This document shows, piece by piece, positions 11,140 to 23,454 of a DNA stretch of 64,000 nt. The stretch spans positions 47,726,238 to 47,790,237 of the forward strand of contig CM034240.1 of the NCBI GenBank assembly GCA_019916065.1, read 5' to 3'. Positions within the stretch are counted from its first letter, which is position 1. Each line of letters begins with the position of its first letter. The position numbers and the translations under genes are program-made. The DNA is from Vitellaria paradoxa (taxonomy: Eukaryota; Streptophyta; Magnoliopsida; Ericales; Sapotaceae). The notes beneath the pieces are model-generated. The model was not told the origin of the DNA, made no database searches, and saw nothing but the letters and a program-made list of their open reading frames with translations.

Positions 11140-14100
11140 ATGCGAGGCCTTCAACCAGACGCTTCCTCAATGCACAAACGGAGAGACCGGTTAAATGTCT
11201 ATACCGGAGAAGGTCTAAGTAGAATTGCAATACGAATGTTGTAGGGTCTCGTCTGCTTGAAGTTATGATTTCGCACTGTGATTGGTGTCTGCATTGCACT
11301 AAATTATTGGAAAGACTTTGCTGTTGGGCTTATGTTTTCTCCCTGTTTGTGCTTGCAACACTGACTATATATATATGGACTTTCAGGATGCAAATATCTT
11401 TTCAAAAAAAATAATTATGTATCAACTTCCAATCAATATGAGATCTGCTTAATAAATATTTTTTTTTTCAACAAACTGGCGTTAACAATCAGTGGATGGT
11501 GAAGGAAAAAACTGATAAAAGAAGAAAGAGCAAAAGTTCAATGGGAATATAGAATTTCATACAAACCTTTCGGCATCTTATCCATATTTTTGAATGTAGC
11601 ATGAGCTCTTAGTCTCCTTTGCAGATGTGCTATTCTAAGACCTTTGAAATTTGAAGGTTCAGATGATTCCTTTTGATTCTAGGTCATTTGCGGAATGGTA
11701 TTGGGAAAGAAACAGAAAACCCTTCTTGGAAGCATTCTCTCCCACATGTACTTGTGGCAACTCTTTCATCCTTTTTAGCTGGTTACCACATGGGGTGTGT
11801 CCCTAATCCTTGATCTATATTTAGGCAGTTAATAAGCAAGGAATTTAAATATGAAGTCTTATTGTTACATTTTTCTTTGTTTAGGGTGGTTAATGACACA
11901 TTAGAAAGCATATCTGTTGCCCTTGGCTTCAGTGGGAGTACTATTGCTGAAGGTACTATGAATGATGGATTTTTCTTTTACGCTTGTATTATTCTCATAT
12001 GGATTTCCATTAGATAAGGTATCTTTTGGTATTAGGTCTAGTGGTGAGCACATGTTTAGGTGGAGCCTTCATTGGATGTCTACTCAGTGGTTGGATTGCT
12101 GATGGGGTTGGCCGCCGAAGGGCATTCCAAATGTGTGCTTTGCCAATGATAATTGGGTCCTGCATGAGGTAATTGCAATATAATGCACATGCTACATTCT
12201 TACCTATCTAATTGTCTAGCATGGAGGCACCTTGTAATATTTTGTTGTAAGATCTGAATGCTTAATTACTTCAAAGAGGACTGATACATAGAAAGCAAGA
12301 CTGATACATTGAAAGCATTACTTTATTTGTTTATTTAATTATTTATTTTATATTGACAGTCCATTTTCCTAAGGTAAAATTGCAAGCTTCATTTCCCCTT
12401 ATTTTTCCTTCTTTCTTTCATCTTATTTATTAATTTATGTGTGTATATATATTTTTATTCATTTTTTGGGGGAGGGGGTATTCATGTGTGCAGTTTGGAA
12501 TATGTAAATCCTGATCCATTTTAACTCGTCATCACATGATTTTGTTTCAGTTTAGTAAGCTTGTTTCTATTAATGCATAGGCCTTTGTTCTAAGGAACTT
12601 CTATGTCCTTCATGAATATGTCTCTATGTTTAGAACAGCGTATCTTGTGTCTGATGCACCAAGGAAATCAATGCATATGGCCTTGTGGGATGCTCTTCTC
12701 TGATCTTAAAATTTATAATTGTGACTAAAATGTGGACCTGACAATGTTTGTTGGCTATACCTAATTTGGAGTTAAAGCTCGAAAATGTTTCTTCCTGATT
12801 TGCTACCTCTATTTTGGGCTTGAAGCAAAGAGCATCCATGTACAAAATGCCTTCAAGCTAGTAGCAGAAGATGAAGACAAATAACAGTTGAGCCTTTTTT
12901 TTTTTTTTAATGATAGTACACGAAGTTCGCTGATGAAAATGGGCTAAGTGAAAATATAATGGACTAGATATCTTCTAATGGAAGGAAGTGAGTTATATAG
13001 GAAACTGGAAGATTATTAGAAGTCATAATGTCCTGTTTTATGAGTTCACATTGTATTTTGTTCTAGAATTACTTCAATGATAATTCAATTCTCAGTTGAT
13101 TCCAATCAATTCAATTGTATGGTTCAGGTCAAAATCATTTTGAAAAGCAATGAGCTAGAGCATAATAAGGTTGAATATAAAATCCAATGATTACCTTTCC
13201 TGTTTAATCATTATAATCTATTACATACCTACCTGTTGTGATATAATAATGCTTTAACTGTTTGAATCTGTTGCATGATGGAAAGTTTGCAAAACCAGAA
13301 GCTTGACGTTGTGCTGGCTTCAGTGGGACTGCAATACAGAAAACCCGATCCATAAATGTCGATTATATGCTCCTTATAATACAGCTCCCTTTTGCTGAAT
13401 TATATACATGAATGTATGTTTAAATGTACAATATTTTGATTCAGTTAAAGACTGTTCGGGAAAGTAAAGTTTAACTTGTAGTAAACAGAATGGCTGATAT
13501 ATCACTTTTTATTCACATATTCAAAATAACTTTGTGATAATGATCTGGATTCTAGACTCCCATGTTTTTTTCAAATCCATAGATATGTTACATTGATGAA
13601 ATGACTAGAATTTTGTATTGCCCAATATGCAATTATACTTGGATTTCAACCATGATGCACAAATCTTTTTACATCCTCTGCAAATTTCAATAGTGAGGGT
13701 GGTGGTTTCTGGAGAGTCATGGAGAGCCTGAATGAGTGCCTAGTGTTGCACATGTTTAAGAAAGAAGAAACTAGACAAGTTGAAAGTAGGAGATTGATTA
13801 CAAGGTTTTAATAATATAGTCATAAGGTCATGATTTATTAAATTAAATATAGGATTATTTTTATACCTTTTCAGCATTAATATCACATGTATATAATTAT
13901 ATATATGTGCACACTTCACACTCAGCTTATTGCTCTTGAAATGATGGTTGATACAAATTATCAGCTGACTCCTAACTCGTTCAAACAAAAAATTTCTGAA
14001 ATCACGTTTATATTCTTGCTTCCTTGCTGTTGCAAAGTTATGCATTAAACTCACTGTAAGGACACTAACCTAAAACTCTCAGTGCCACAACAAATACTCT

Positions 14101-17100
14101 TGGAGGCATGCTTATTGGAAGGTTTTTAGTTGGAACTGGGATAGGTCTTGGCCCTGCGGTTGCTGCTCTCTATTTAGCAGAGGTAAATGCAATGATGGTT
14201 GATAGGTTTCATAATGGCCATATGTGGGCATTGCTTAGTCCAAATATTGATCTGCGATCATTTATCTTGGTATGCTTTGCCTTTGTGAACAGGTTTCACC
14301 AGCCTTTGTTAGGGGTACTTATGGGAGCTTCACTCAAATTGCAACATGTATTGGACTTATGGGGGCTTTATTTATAGGTATTCCTGCCAAGGATATCTTG
14401 GGTTGGTAAGATGACATACAACCATATTTCATTTGAATTGAGATAATTTGTTTAGATCTACTCAAAGCATGTTGTATTGTTGGTTGTTTTATTGGATACG
14501 TTAGCACCCACTAAGTTTTCATATCTTGATGATGTGCACAGGTGGCGAGTGTGTTTTTGGGTATCTGTCATTCCTGCAGCAGTCCTTGCTGTATTAATGG
14601 AATTCTGTGCGGAAAGTCCTCATTGGCTTTTTAAGGTTAGTCTGATTTGACACATGCCAATAACATTTTTTTCCCCTGTGCATGAATTCAATATACATAT
14701 TCTGTATGCGCTAGGCAGTTGACAATTCGGTATTGATCTAGAGATATCCAAATCAAATTTGGTTTCCTTTATTAGAAGAAGGACCAATAACATTTCCTTC
14801 TAATTTACTTATCACAAAAAAGGGTCTCCATAACATATTCCTTTGCATTTTCATGTAAGTTGTCATAATACAGGCGGTCATGCATAAATCTAGAGGACAT
14901 TACCCAGAGTTGGTTCATGTTAATCAAGGGTGCTGGGAGGGGTACTCAGTATACTAGAGGCAGATTAAATTTAATGGATTTGATCTGGTCCTGTTTTGTG
15001 CAGAAGGCAGTTTAAGTTGATTAGTGATTGAATCTTGCATCTGGATCTGGAGTTGGAACCACTGGATGCTGCCAGTTCAATGTTCTACTATTCCCGGGTT
15101 AGGATCCTATTAAGATCGGTTTCAGAGGTGGCTTCAACATTTTTATGTTGAGAAGTGAAAGAGAAATGTCTAACGGATTTCCCTTGTGTTTATAATGATG
15201 TATAATGTGGCACAACCATATCCATCAAATGCTAGAACACCAAAGCACCAGCAGGGCGCATGGTTAGGGGTGATTCAAGTTATAACCATATTCCAGCATT
15301 CTCCATGTATTAAGTCCTTAATTTATTGATTTATTTTCATATTTATTTATTATTATTATTTTTTTTGGGGGGGGGGGTACATCGAAGCCCAGAGCATAGG
15401 GAAAGGGGTGTGAGTGGAACCAAAGTCGGAGGCATAGAGCCTTTACCTCTGGGCTATCCCCTCTTCCTTTTAATTTATTTCCTTTTTATAGGAAAATTAG
15501 ACATGGATTATGGATTGTTAGTACAATCCAAATTTTCAGAATAGATCCAGAATTCAATTGGTTTGTGTCTTTAATGTTTCCGATCCTCCACCCTATTTGC
15601 AAATATGCATATAACCTACTAACAGCTTCCATGGATGATTAGTTTTCCTCGATGCATCATTTCTGGATGTGGACAATATTGGTGTCAATATAATGGATTT
15701 GGCCAGCCAATATCCCCGTCCCTTGAATATTTCTAGCTTTCCATGCTTGGACCTTTTAGCTGCTTTAATTAGTTATACTTTCCCTCTTGAGATGTTTTCA
15801 TTCCTTTGCTCATTCATTTTCTTTTGCCATGTCATTGCCCTTCAATTTTGTGAATTTTTATTTCTCACAAAGAGCATCTCATTGGCTCTTTCTGTCACTT
15901 GATGCTATTTGGCTTTTCTCAGAAAGGAAGAGGTGTTGAAGCTGAGTTTGAATTTGAGAAACTTTTAGGAGGACTGCATGTCAAATCGGCCATGACAGAG
16001 TTGTCAAAATCAGACAAAGGTGATGAGGCAGATGCTGTAAAATTTTTGGAGTTACTCAGTGGTCAATATTTTAAAGGTAACAACGCTCGTGGATTTATAT
16101 TATTATTTGTAATCTTATCTATTTGTTTCCTCTTAATGAAAGGTCCCTCATTTATTTTGCAGTGGTGTTGATTGGGTCTACCCTGTTTGCTTTACAACAA
16201 CTCTCTGGTATAAATGCTGTATTCTATTTCTCTTCAACTGTCTTTAAGAGCGTAGGGGTACCTTCAGATCTTGGGAACATTTGCATAGGAATCACTAATT
16301 TATCAGGTAATTTGGCTTTATTCTCAATTACCTTGTGCAGTATGAAACTCTTCCTAACCATTTATTTGCAACATATTTTACAACTTATCTAGGGTCAGTC
16401 ATTGCAATGATTTTGATGGATAAACTAGGACGGAAGGTGCTCCTTCTTGGAAGTTTCTTGGGTATGGTAAGTAGAAAACATTTTTTTTTTCTCCGCTTGA
16501 AGTCCTTCTCTAATTGTTGTCATAGCACTGTCTCAAACATTTCGGAATACCTCTTTGGTTTTACAAGCTCCCCTTGTACTACTCCTCAAGTTCCTTGTGT
16601 CTAATAACAGAAACTGTCGTACGGTTGTATTTCTCTTTAAGAAAAATTGTAGATAAACTACCATAACCTAAACTGTTAATAAGTTTTGTGTTAGTTGGAA
16701 GTTTTGTATTTTTGATGTGTTGGTTGCATAAATTTGATGCTAAATTCTCTTTAAGTCATACTATTAATTATCCTTTTCTCCTCTCGAATTCTTTTTTTTT
16801 TTATTCTCAACTTGGTATCAGAACCGAGAATAAACCCTAGAATCGTGAAATTTAAAATTTACAAAAATATCCACTAACACAACTAATTAACTCTAACATA
16901 AACCTATTGATCGTGCAGATTGATTGATAGGACCATGTATGGAATCTTGGACTGGTTTACCTTTGGTTGCTATTTTTTTCGCTTATTAACTGGATGACGC
17001 TGCTATTTATTGCAGCACTTGCTACTAATGATTGTATAAATTAAGCATATTAATATGATGGCAATGTTCTAATAATTAAATGACATAGTGGGGTTGTTAG

Positions 17101-18804
17101 CTCCAAGTTAGAATAACATGGAATGCTGTGATTGGTAACTGATAGAATCTCCATAATGGCATTGTAGATGCTATGTATTAGTTTTAGTACAGATCTTTGT
17201 GTATGGCGTCTACTAAAGGGCCTGGTAACCCATTCTGCATTTTCTGGAGCTGATAACAGCAGTGTTTTTGTTAGGCTCAACGCTAAATTTCTGCACTTTT
17301 CCATGACTAGTTTTTGACAATTTATCCTTTGTTTCTCTATTGCATCAGGCAGTATCAATGGGTCTTCAGGTGACTGCAGCTAGTTCTTTTGTATCCACTT
17401 CTGGGGAGTTGTATCTGTCAGTTGGTGGCATGCTGCTGTGAGTAGTCAATCAATCAGCAGCTTGGTAATCATTAAAATGTACTAGAAGCTGCTAAATCAT
17501 ATATAGCTCATCACTCATCTCAAAGTTACTAATTCTGAATACAACTTATTCCTGCCCCGCAACCTGCGGTTCTGGCCCCTCTCCTCATTGCTGCTTTCTT
17601 GGAAAAGCAAGGAAGGAGAATTGAAAATGAATGAAAACAGCTGCTAAGCTAGCACCACTCAATATTGTTTGGTCACTAAATTCAACCAACCATGCCTTTA
17701 TAAAATTCTGGCTCGAGGATCGTCCCTCCCGCATAATCAGATAAATGAGACATGTTATGTGCAAAGCAGTATTTTTTTTTTCACTTTAAAGAATTCATCT
17801 CTTGCTGAAATTAAATATTGTACTCTTGTAGTTTAAACTTGACAGCAAGCTATCAGAATTCTTTCATGGATTTATATGAATCCATGATATTCAAATGACT
17901 CGAAGTTGCCTGGATGAATAAAATACTTTGTCAGAATTAGAAAATGGTCATGAAATGGCTAGATAACTTGTTGGAGACCACGTAATGAAGTTATACCATG
18001 TTGGCTGTGGTATCTAGTCTTCTTAAAACCCCTCTACTTGAATATAGTTGGTGCAGTTGATGGGAGAAAATATGCCACAAAAACCATCTTGCAATTATAT
18101 TTTGGTATTTTTGCTTATCAAATGTAATTTTGCAGATTTGTCTTGACATATTCTCTTGGTGCTGGGCCTGCCCCTAGTCTTCTTGTATCAGAAATATTCC
18201 CCAATCGAATTAGGGCAAAGGCAATGGCAGTTTGCATGGCCATGCATTGGGTAATTCTGCAGTTTTCCTGAATGACTTGTTTATGTTTAATTATTCTTTC
18301 TCCTGCACATTTTATTTCCTTTAAATTCGGATATAAAAAAACTAGCTGCTATTTTTAAAAGGTTTCATCATCAGTAGTTATTATGTAACTTTAATGACAG
18401 TGTAATATTGCTTCCTGATAAAACCTTTTTCTGAGTTGCACCTGGTTTTTATATGCAGGTTGGTTTTTACTTCACCCTTCACTTGGGGGACCCTTTTTTT
18501 TTTTTTTTTCATTTTTTACTTCTGCGCTTGATTTTTTCCCCTGTATTCTTTTATATTTTCCACTCTAAAGCTCTTGAACCTCTCATACCCTTATACTTAC
18601 TGGAATTGGCATTTTCAACAGGCTATAAATTTTTTTGTTGGTTTGTTATTTTTGCGCTTGCTGGAGCAACTTGGGCCTCAAAGTCTGTACTCAATATTTG
18701 CTACCTTTTGCTTGATTGCTGTGGCCTTTGTGAAGAAGAATGTGTTTGAAACAAAAGGAAAATCACTCCAAGAAATTGAGATTGCGCTTCTTCCAGCTGT
18801 CTAG
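11140..18804 (+). CDS. SGB1: MFS hexose transporter, plastidic glucose transporter 2/3 (SGB1) type
   Basis: Thirteen coding exons keep one frame: 11140-11212, 11683-11794, 11885-11952, 12036-12168, 14083-14182, 14293-14405, 14542-14635, 15923-16076, 16163-16306, 16393-16466, 17349-17437, 18136-18250, 18622-18804 (TAG). The product is 483 residues, close to Arabidopsis homologues (about 495). Sugar-porter motifs in order: GYHMGVVN in helix 1, ADGVGRRRAFQ after helix 2, GRFLVGTGIGLGPA, AESPHWLFK (a variant of PESPRWL), QQLSGINAVFYFSS in helix 7, MDKLGRKVLLL, and SEIFPNRIRAKA. About 12 membrane helices are expected. It should move hexose by facilitated or proton-coupled transport. The N-terminus is short (about 35 residues) with no long plastid transit peptide, which fits the pGlcT2/3-SGB1 clade rather than pGlcT1. 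Arabidopsis SGB1 was reported in the Golgi, so location is uncertain. The 25-residue first exon is the least certain. Confidence 0.92.
15328..15464 (-). mobile_element. tRNA-derived SINE in a transporter intron
   Basis: On the minus strand the block starts GAGGGGATAGCCCAGAGG, whose TAGCCCAGAGG fits the pol III A box (TRGYNNARNGG). A degenerate B box (GGTTCCACTC) lies at normal spacing. The 3' end is a C-run followed by an A-rich tail (T-rich on +). TCCTTAATTTATT at 15315-15327 and TCCTTTTAATTTATT at 15465-15479 look like a slightly decayed target duplication. The element lies in the intron between exons 14542-14635 and 15923-16076. Confidence 0.65.
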
Positions 18805-19894
18805 AGGTATCTATCTAATTTCTTGCAGACATTATCTTTTACTAATGTTTTACAAAAACCATATGGCTATGCAGAGGTGCATCCAATTTTTTCTACTCAA
18901 CACTTGGTTTTATTTGCTAGGTGATGAAATATAGTTAAACCAGGATAATTCTCCTTAAATATGTAAGTACAGTTAAGGTGGTAGTGAAAAGATGATAGAA
19001 CAAAAAATAAATAAATGAAAGAAAAATAGAAGAACACATTTTTTCGGTGTTTTTCAGGAAACCCGAAGGACCATTTCTATTGAACCATGCTATGTGGCTT
19101 TATCACTGAATCTCCTAAAACCTCAATAGTTAATTGCCACCTTTTTTTTTTTTCTCTCTCCAGCTTTAACTCTTGCCCTTGTAGTCTTCTGATCATCTTT
19201 GTAGTTGCTTCAACTTAAATCAGATTGACACTATATTTCCCTGTTTGGTATTTGCTTTACACGATCAATCCATCTTACTTCTTTATGTTGTCCTCTCACG
19301 TTACAACTGCCACAATATTGCTAGCTGTAATTCCTGTCTTCTACAGTTTAATATCTTTATTTTATAAATATAGTTGATTTAATCAATTATCTGTCATATA
19401 TAATGATTTTGTAAAAGCAGTTCTTAACCATATGTGCTTTGCTATAGTAGTTTCCTAGTGAAACCCTTGCCACAAATAAATTATTAGTACAAGACAATAA
19501 AAAAATGTCCCACTGGGGAAATATTGGGTATCAGTCGTTATTTATGTATTTTCTCCCCTTCTTTTCCTATCTCTGCATTTTATCCTAACATCAAGGAAGA
19601 ACTAATGGTGGTCCATCTATGTGAAATGTCACAGAGATGGACTAGGTACAGACTTATCCTCGCAGCTTCTTATTTATATACCAAGTGGCTGTCTTTTTAC
19701 TCTAGTGTGCATTTTATCATTGGACCAGGCAATGACATTTGTACACTATCTTAATAGAACTTATCCTAAATTTTTCTGAAATTCATGCGTTTCTTTGTTC
19801 TCCTTGATTCTAACAGCTAGCCTTGTCAAATAAAAGTATAAAACCATGCTCTTAGTAAAAACAGAAGAAACAGATTTATTCTTGAACATTCCTA
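18805..19894. other. 3' UTR and flank of the transporter gene
   Basis: AT-rich sequence with several AATAAA-like words (for example near 19000 and 19830) that could serve polyadenylation. No coding sequence is recognised. It ends at the MITE starting at 19895. Confidence 0.4.
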
Positions 19895-20246
19895 GAGGGC
19901 ATCCACACTAGTCACTCTTAAATAGATTCTTTAAAATGTAATAAAAATTATAATTTCTTTATTTTACACTCTCTATTCAACAGCACTCTACATCAACATC
20001 TCTAAACAAAAACTCCAAAACATTAATAATCATTCATCTTAAAAATAAAATAATTGTAAAAGGAGAGAGATTAAGGAAGAGAGAGAAGGAAAGAAAAGTA
20101 AAAAATAATGTAGGTCAGTAGTGAATAGTGTTAATCCTAGCAATTTGGAGCATTACTCTGATTTGGAGTATCTTTAGAATATCTAATGCAAATTTCCTTT
20201 ACTTTAAAATAGAGACCAGTAAAGATATTGACTAGTGTGGATGCCC
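19895..20246. mobile_element. MITE with 20-bp terminal inverted repeats
   Basis: The left end GAGGGCATCCACACTAGTCA and the reverse complement of the right end (GGGGCATCCACACTAGTCAA) are nearly identical, so the 352-bp block is a terminal-inverted-repeat element. The interior is AT-rich with an A/G-rich stretch and no coding sequence. The end sequence suggests a hAT-like MITE, but I see no matching 8-bp target duplication. Confidence 0.75.
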
Positions 20247-21431
20247 CTGTTGACAATTATATTGGTAGTTAGGGAACTCATAATGTACCATGGTTATGCC
20301 TATGTTGATTGACCACATGACATTGACAGGTTTTTTGATGTACCATGTGACATTAACAATTGGACATGACATAACGTGGATATGTTGCCATGGGAAATCT
20401 GGATAGAGGACATTACTTGGCAAGACACAACAGTACAGAAAAATATCCTGTCATTCCTAATTATTATTTGTTTCTTGTTTTACCAAACATTCATCATGGC
20501 ACACTAAGCCGCATTCGTTTTATTTGTATTTTGTTTCTGATTGACATGGTTTTCAATGATCAGATTCAAGTTGTTCATCTTGCCTAGTTCTCATTGGACT
20601 AAGCTTGTTTGAGTTTTTTTTTGGGGGGGGTGGGTGGGTAAAGATCCACTGTCAGTGGAATTAATATTTGAGCACAGGAAAGCATAGGAAAATTGTTCTA
20701 GCAATTTCTTATTGAAACACCAGATAACATGTATCAGTATTTTTTTCTTCCATCTTGTGATCTGCAGGGAGATAATGAACATTCCAGCAACAAAATGTTA
20801 TTAATATTGCTCTCTCCATCTGATCTGCTTGCTGTCTGATTCTGGGGTCAAATATTGGTGATTAGACAAAGAGATGAAAATAAGCAGATCATCATGTAAT
20901 CTGGAGTATGGAGAGACACATTTGTTAGGAGGTGTCCGCTTATTGTTGGAGACCCTTTTTCTCAGTTTTCTTTTGTACTTTACAAGTATATTGACGTTCC
21001 ACTTAAATATACGTTCTATTAAAATGAAACCTCTCAGCTATAGGTCCTGCCTTCTTATGGTTCATGCATTCATTATAGTGTATTAATTGTCAAAATTGTA
21101 CTAGCATTTTGTTGTTTATTATTATTATTATTATTTTGAATTTTGGTCTATTTTATAAGCCCCAAATAATTGCATTTCAGTAATTGCTACGACAATTGAG
21201 GATCGAAAATCCTGATGATAGCTCGTATATGATGAACTAACCTTGAAAATTTGAAATCAAGAGTTGGGAATGTGATTTTCTTACAGGAGAAGTACAGTAA
21301 TCAATCCCTTACTAGTTTCTTCAGCTGGGTTATTTAATGGCGCCCTCAATTGTAGCAACATCCAGGGATGATGCATTTGCTCCAAGATCTGTAAACACAG
21401 GTTTGCTCGACGTAATCCTAGTTCCTCTTTT

Positions 21432-21546
21432 GACTGTAATTTCAGTATTGTTTGTTGCCTACCTTTTAATTAGGTGTAATTGATACTAAAAAGACTGTAA
21501 TTTCAATATTGTTTGTTGGCAAAGTTTAATTAGGTGTAACCGATAC
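21432..21546 (+). repeat. Tandem duplication, period 61 bp
   Basis: GACTGTAATTTCAGTATTGT at 21432 recurs as GACTGTAATTTCAATATTGT at 21493. Both copies end in TTTAATTAGGTGTAA followed by a GATAC word. A few substitutions separate the copies. Confidence 0.85.
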
Positions 21547-22152
21547 GCTTTTTTTTTTTTTTTCAAACCCCATATTTTGGTGGCCATGGGCACACGCGGA
21601 TTAAATTAAATTGGAGGACTTATGTTTATAGGTGGTTATGGTACGAAAAGCAAGCACAAAATGGCCACAAGCATTCATGTAGCTTTTAGGTACGGATTTT
21701 CCTATAGGGAAAAAAATTAATTTTTTTTTTCCAGGGATTTACATTTTGAATTGAAGGGCTCACTCAACTACGTTCTTATTACAAAAATGGTATTACGTTG
21801 CATAATATTTTGGGGGTTAAAAAATTGTGTAGTATTTTTTCCTTAAATGAAGGATCAATTTCTGGCCCACAAAATTAAAAGAGAGATTAAAAAAAAAAAA
21901 AAGGACTCAAAATCTTCTTTGAAAGGGTTATGGCACCCAACGGGCAAAAGGGGTGGGGGGGGGGGTGGGGGAGCTCACTGTTTATGAGCTTCTTCTCTTA
22001 TCGATATTCCAAAATCTCTCTAGTTAATAAATAACCTTCGGAAGGAGCACATGCACAAAGGCAATTCCTTCATTATACATCCCTTTCTCTGAAGAAGAGA
22101 ATCTTAATTATGTGTTTGTAGGCTGTGCCGTGGGTGGGTCTGCTTTTACGTA

Positions 22153-22171
22153 ACGCGCGCGCGCGCGCGCA
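22153..22171. repeat. Alternating (CG)n tract
   Basis: About nine CG dinucleotides in a row, in otherwise AT-rich intergenic DNA. Confidence 0.95.
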
Positions 22172-22324
22172 CATAAAGGAGACGATGAGAGTAAGATGAG
22201 AGTAACAGCTGTGGTACTCGTAGACGATTTCATTTTCTCTTCAACTGTACTTTTCCAGTCCATCAATACGATTAACATGGCTATTTAGCAGACAAAGCAA
22301 CTGCCTAGCTACCCTCACCAGCTA

Positions 22325-22757
22325 GGGGGTGGAAACGAGCCAAGACGAGCTGAGCTTTAATATACTCGAGCTCGGCTCGAGCTTTTTATACTGAGCTCGA
22401 GTTCGATTCGAACTTTTATATAAACTCAAGCTCGGCTTCGATAAAAAAAAAAAGTAGATTCAGTTAGACTCGTGAATAATTCGATTAAATCAAAACGACA
22501 TTATTTTGATTTAAAATATAATATATTTAAAAAATATAATAAAAATATTATTAAAAATATATATATTATTCTAATCGAGCTTGCTCGCAAACTTTCGAGT
22601 CGAACTTCTCTAGGCTCGAGCTTGAACTCGAATCCAAAACGATCCAATAACCAAGCTCGGTTCGAACTCGTTTAACTCACGAATCGAGCTCGAGCCGATC
22701 TTTATTCGAGCTGAGCTCGAGTAACTCGCGAACGGCTTAGTTCGTTTCCACCCTTAC
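22325..22757. mobile_element. Fold-back / MITE-like element rich in GAGCTCGAGC words
   Basis: The left end GGGGGTGGAAACGAGCC and right end GTTCGTTTCCACCC are inverted copies. Just inside each end are many palindromic variants of GAGCTCGAG / CTCGAGCTCG, while the centre (about 22495-22570) is AT-rich. This layout is typical of non-autonomous plant elements whose subterminal regions carry repeated transposase-binding-like words. CTCACCA occurs on both flanks (about 22313-22319 and 22756-22762) and may be part of the target duplication. No coding sequence is present. Confidence 0.65.
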
Positions 22758-23414
22758 TCACCACTATTGCCCTTATCATTAATTACTACAACTACTACCC
22801 TGCTGGTACTATACTCTCTCTCTTTTTTTTTTTTTAATTATTGAACATATTTCACTGATGATTCTTGGATTAGAAATCACCCAAAATTAACTGTGTTCAG
22901 CCTCTTAATTTGCTCATTAAAAAAATCCAGGGACTATGAACTTAATTGTGTTAATAACCTTTCAAAAATCATTTTAAGATTTGAAATATATAGGAATATA
23001 CTAATTATGTCACAGAAAAGTTTACAGAAAATTGCAGAATGATCTTCTTTCAAAATACTATTCTATAAGAGAGAGTTTAAGTCTAATCATTTGAATTTTG
23101 TCCAAAACTTATGCTTCGGGTGCAGTATGTATAAATTTATAAAATGACTTAACTAAGAATAATTTTTAGAAGTTTTGATTTAAAATATGAATTTGGTTAG
23201 AAATTAGAAGTGTTGTAAGTAACTAAAAAAATTTTACTAAAATTAAATTTTCATTAATTTTTATGCCGCACCAATACCCATAGAATTTCCTCCTAGTATA
23301 AGCAAAAAAAATTTGCATGTACGGGCACACATTCTCATTATGATAGGAAAGATGAAGGCATATTTGCTCTAGGTATTTTGGTTCAATGTTTTTATAATTT
23401 TATTATATTAAGGA

Positions 23415-23416
<2 letters not shown>

Positions 23417-23451
<35 letters not shown>
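23417..23451. repeat. (TA)n microsatellite
   Basis: About seventeen consecutive TA units. A (GA)n tract of about twelve units follows at 23914-23938. Confidence 0.95.

Positions 23452-23454
<3 letters not shown>

Larger units (their letters stand above)
20247..22320. other. Intergenic AT-rich DNA with small repeats
   Basis: No supportable gene. It contains (TTA)n near 21117, a 61-bp-period direct duplication (21432-21546), a G-rich tract (21951-21972) and an alternating CG tract (22153-22171). Confidence 0.5.

Noticed and set aside
15326..15544. 72-codon open frame in a transporter intron
   Set aside because: It is a translation across a SINE and its T-rich tail.
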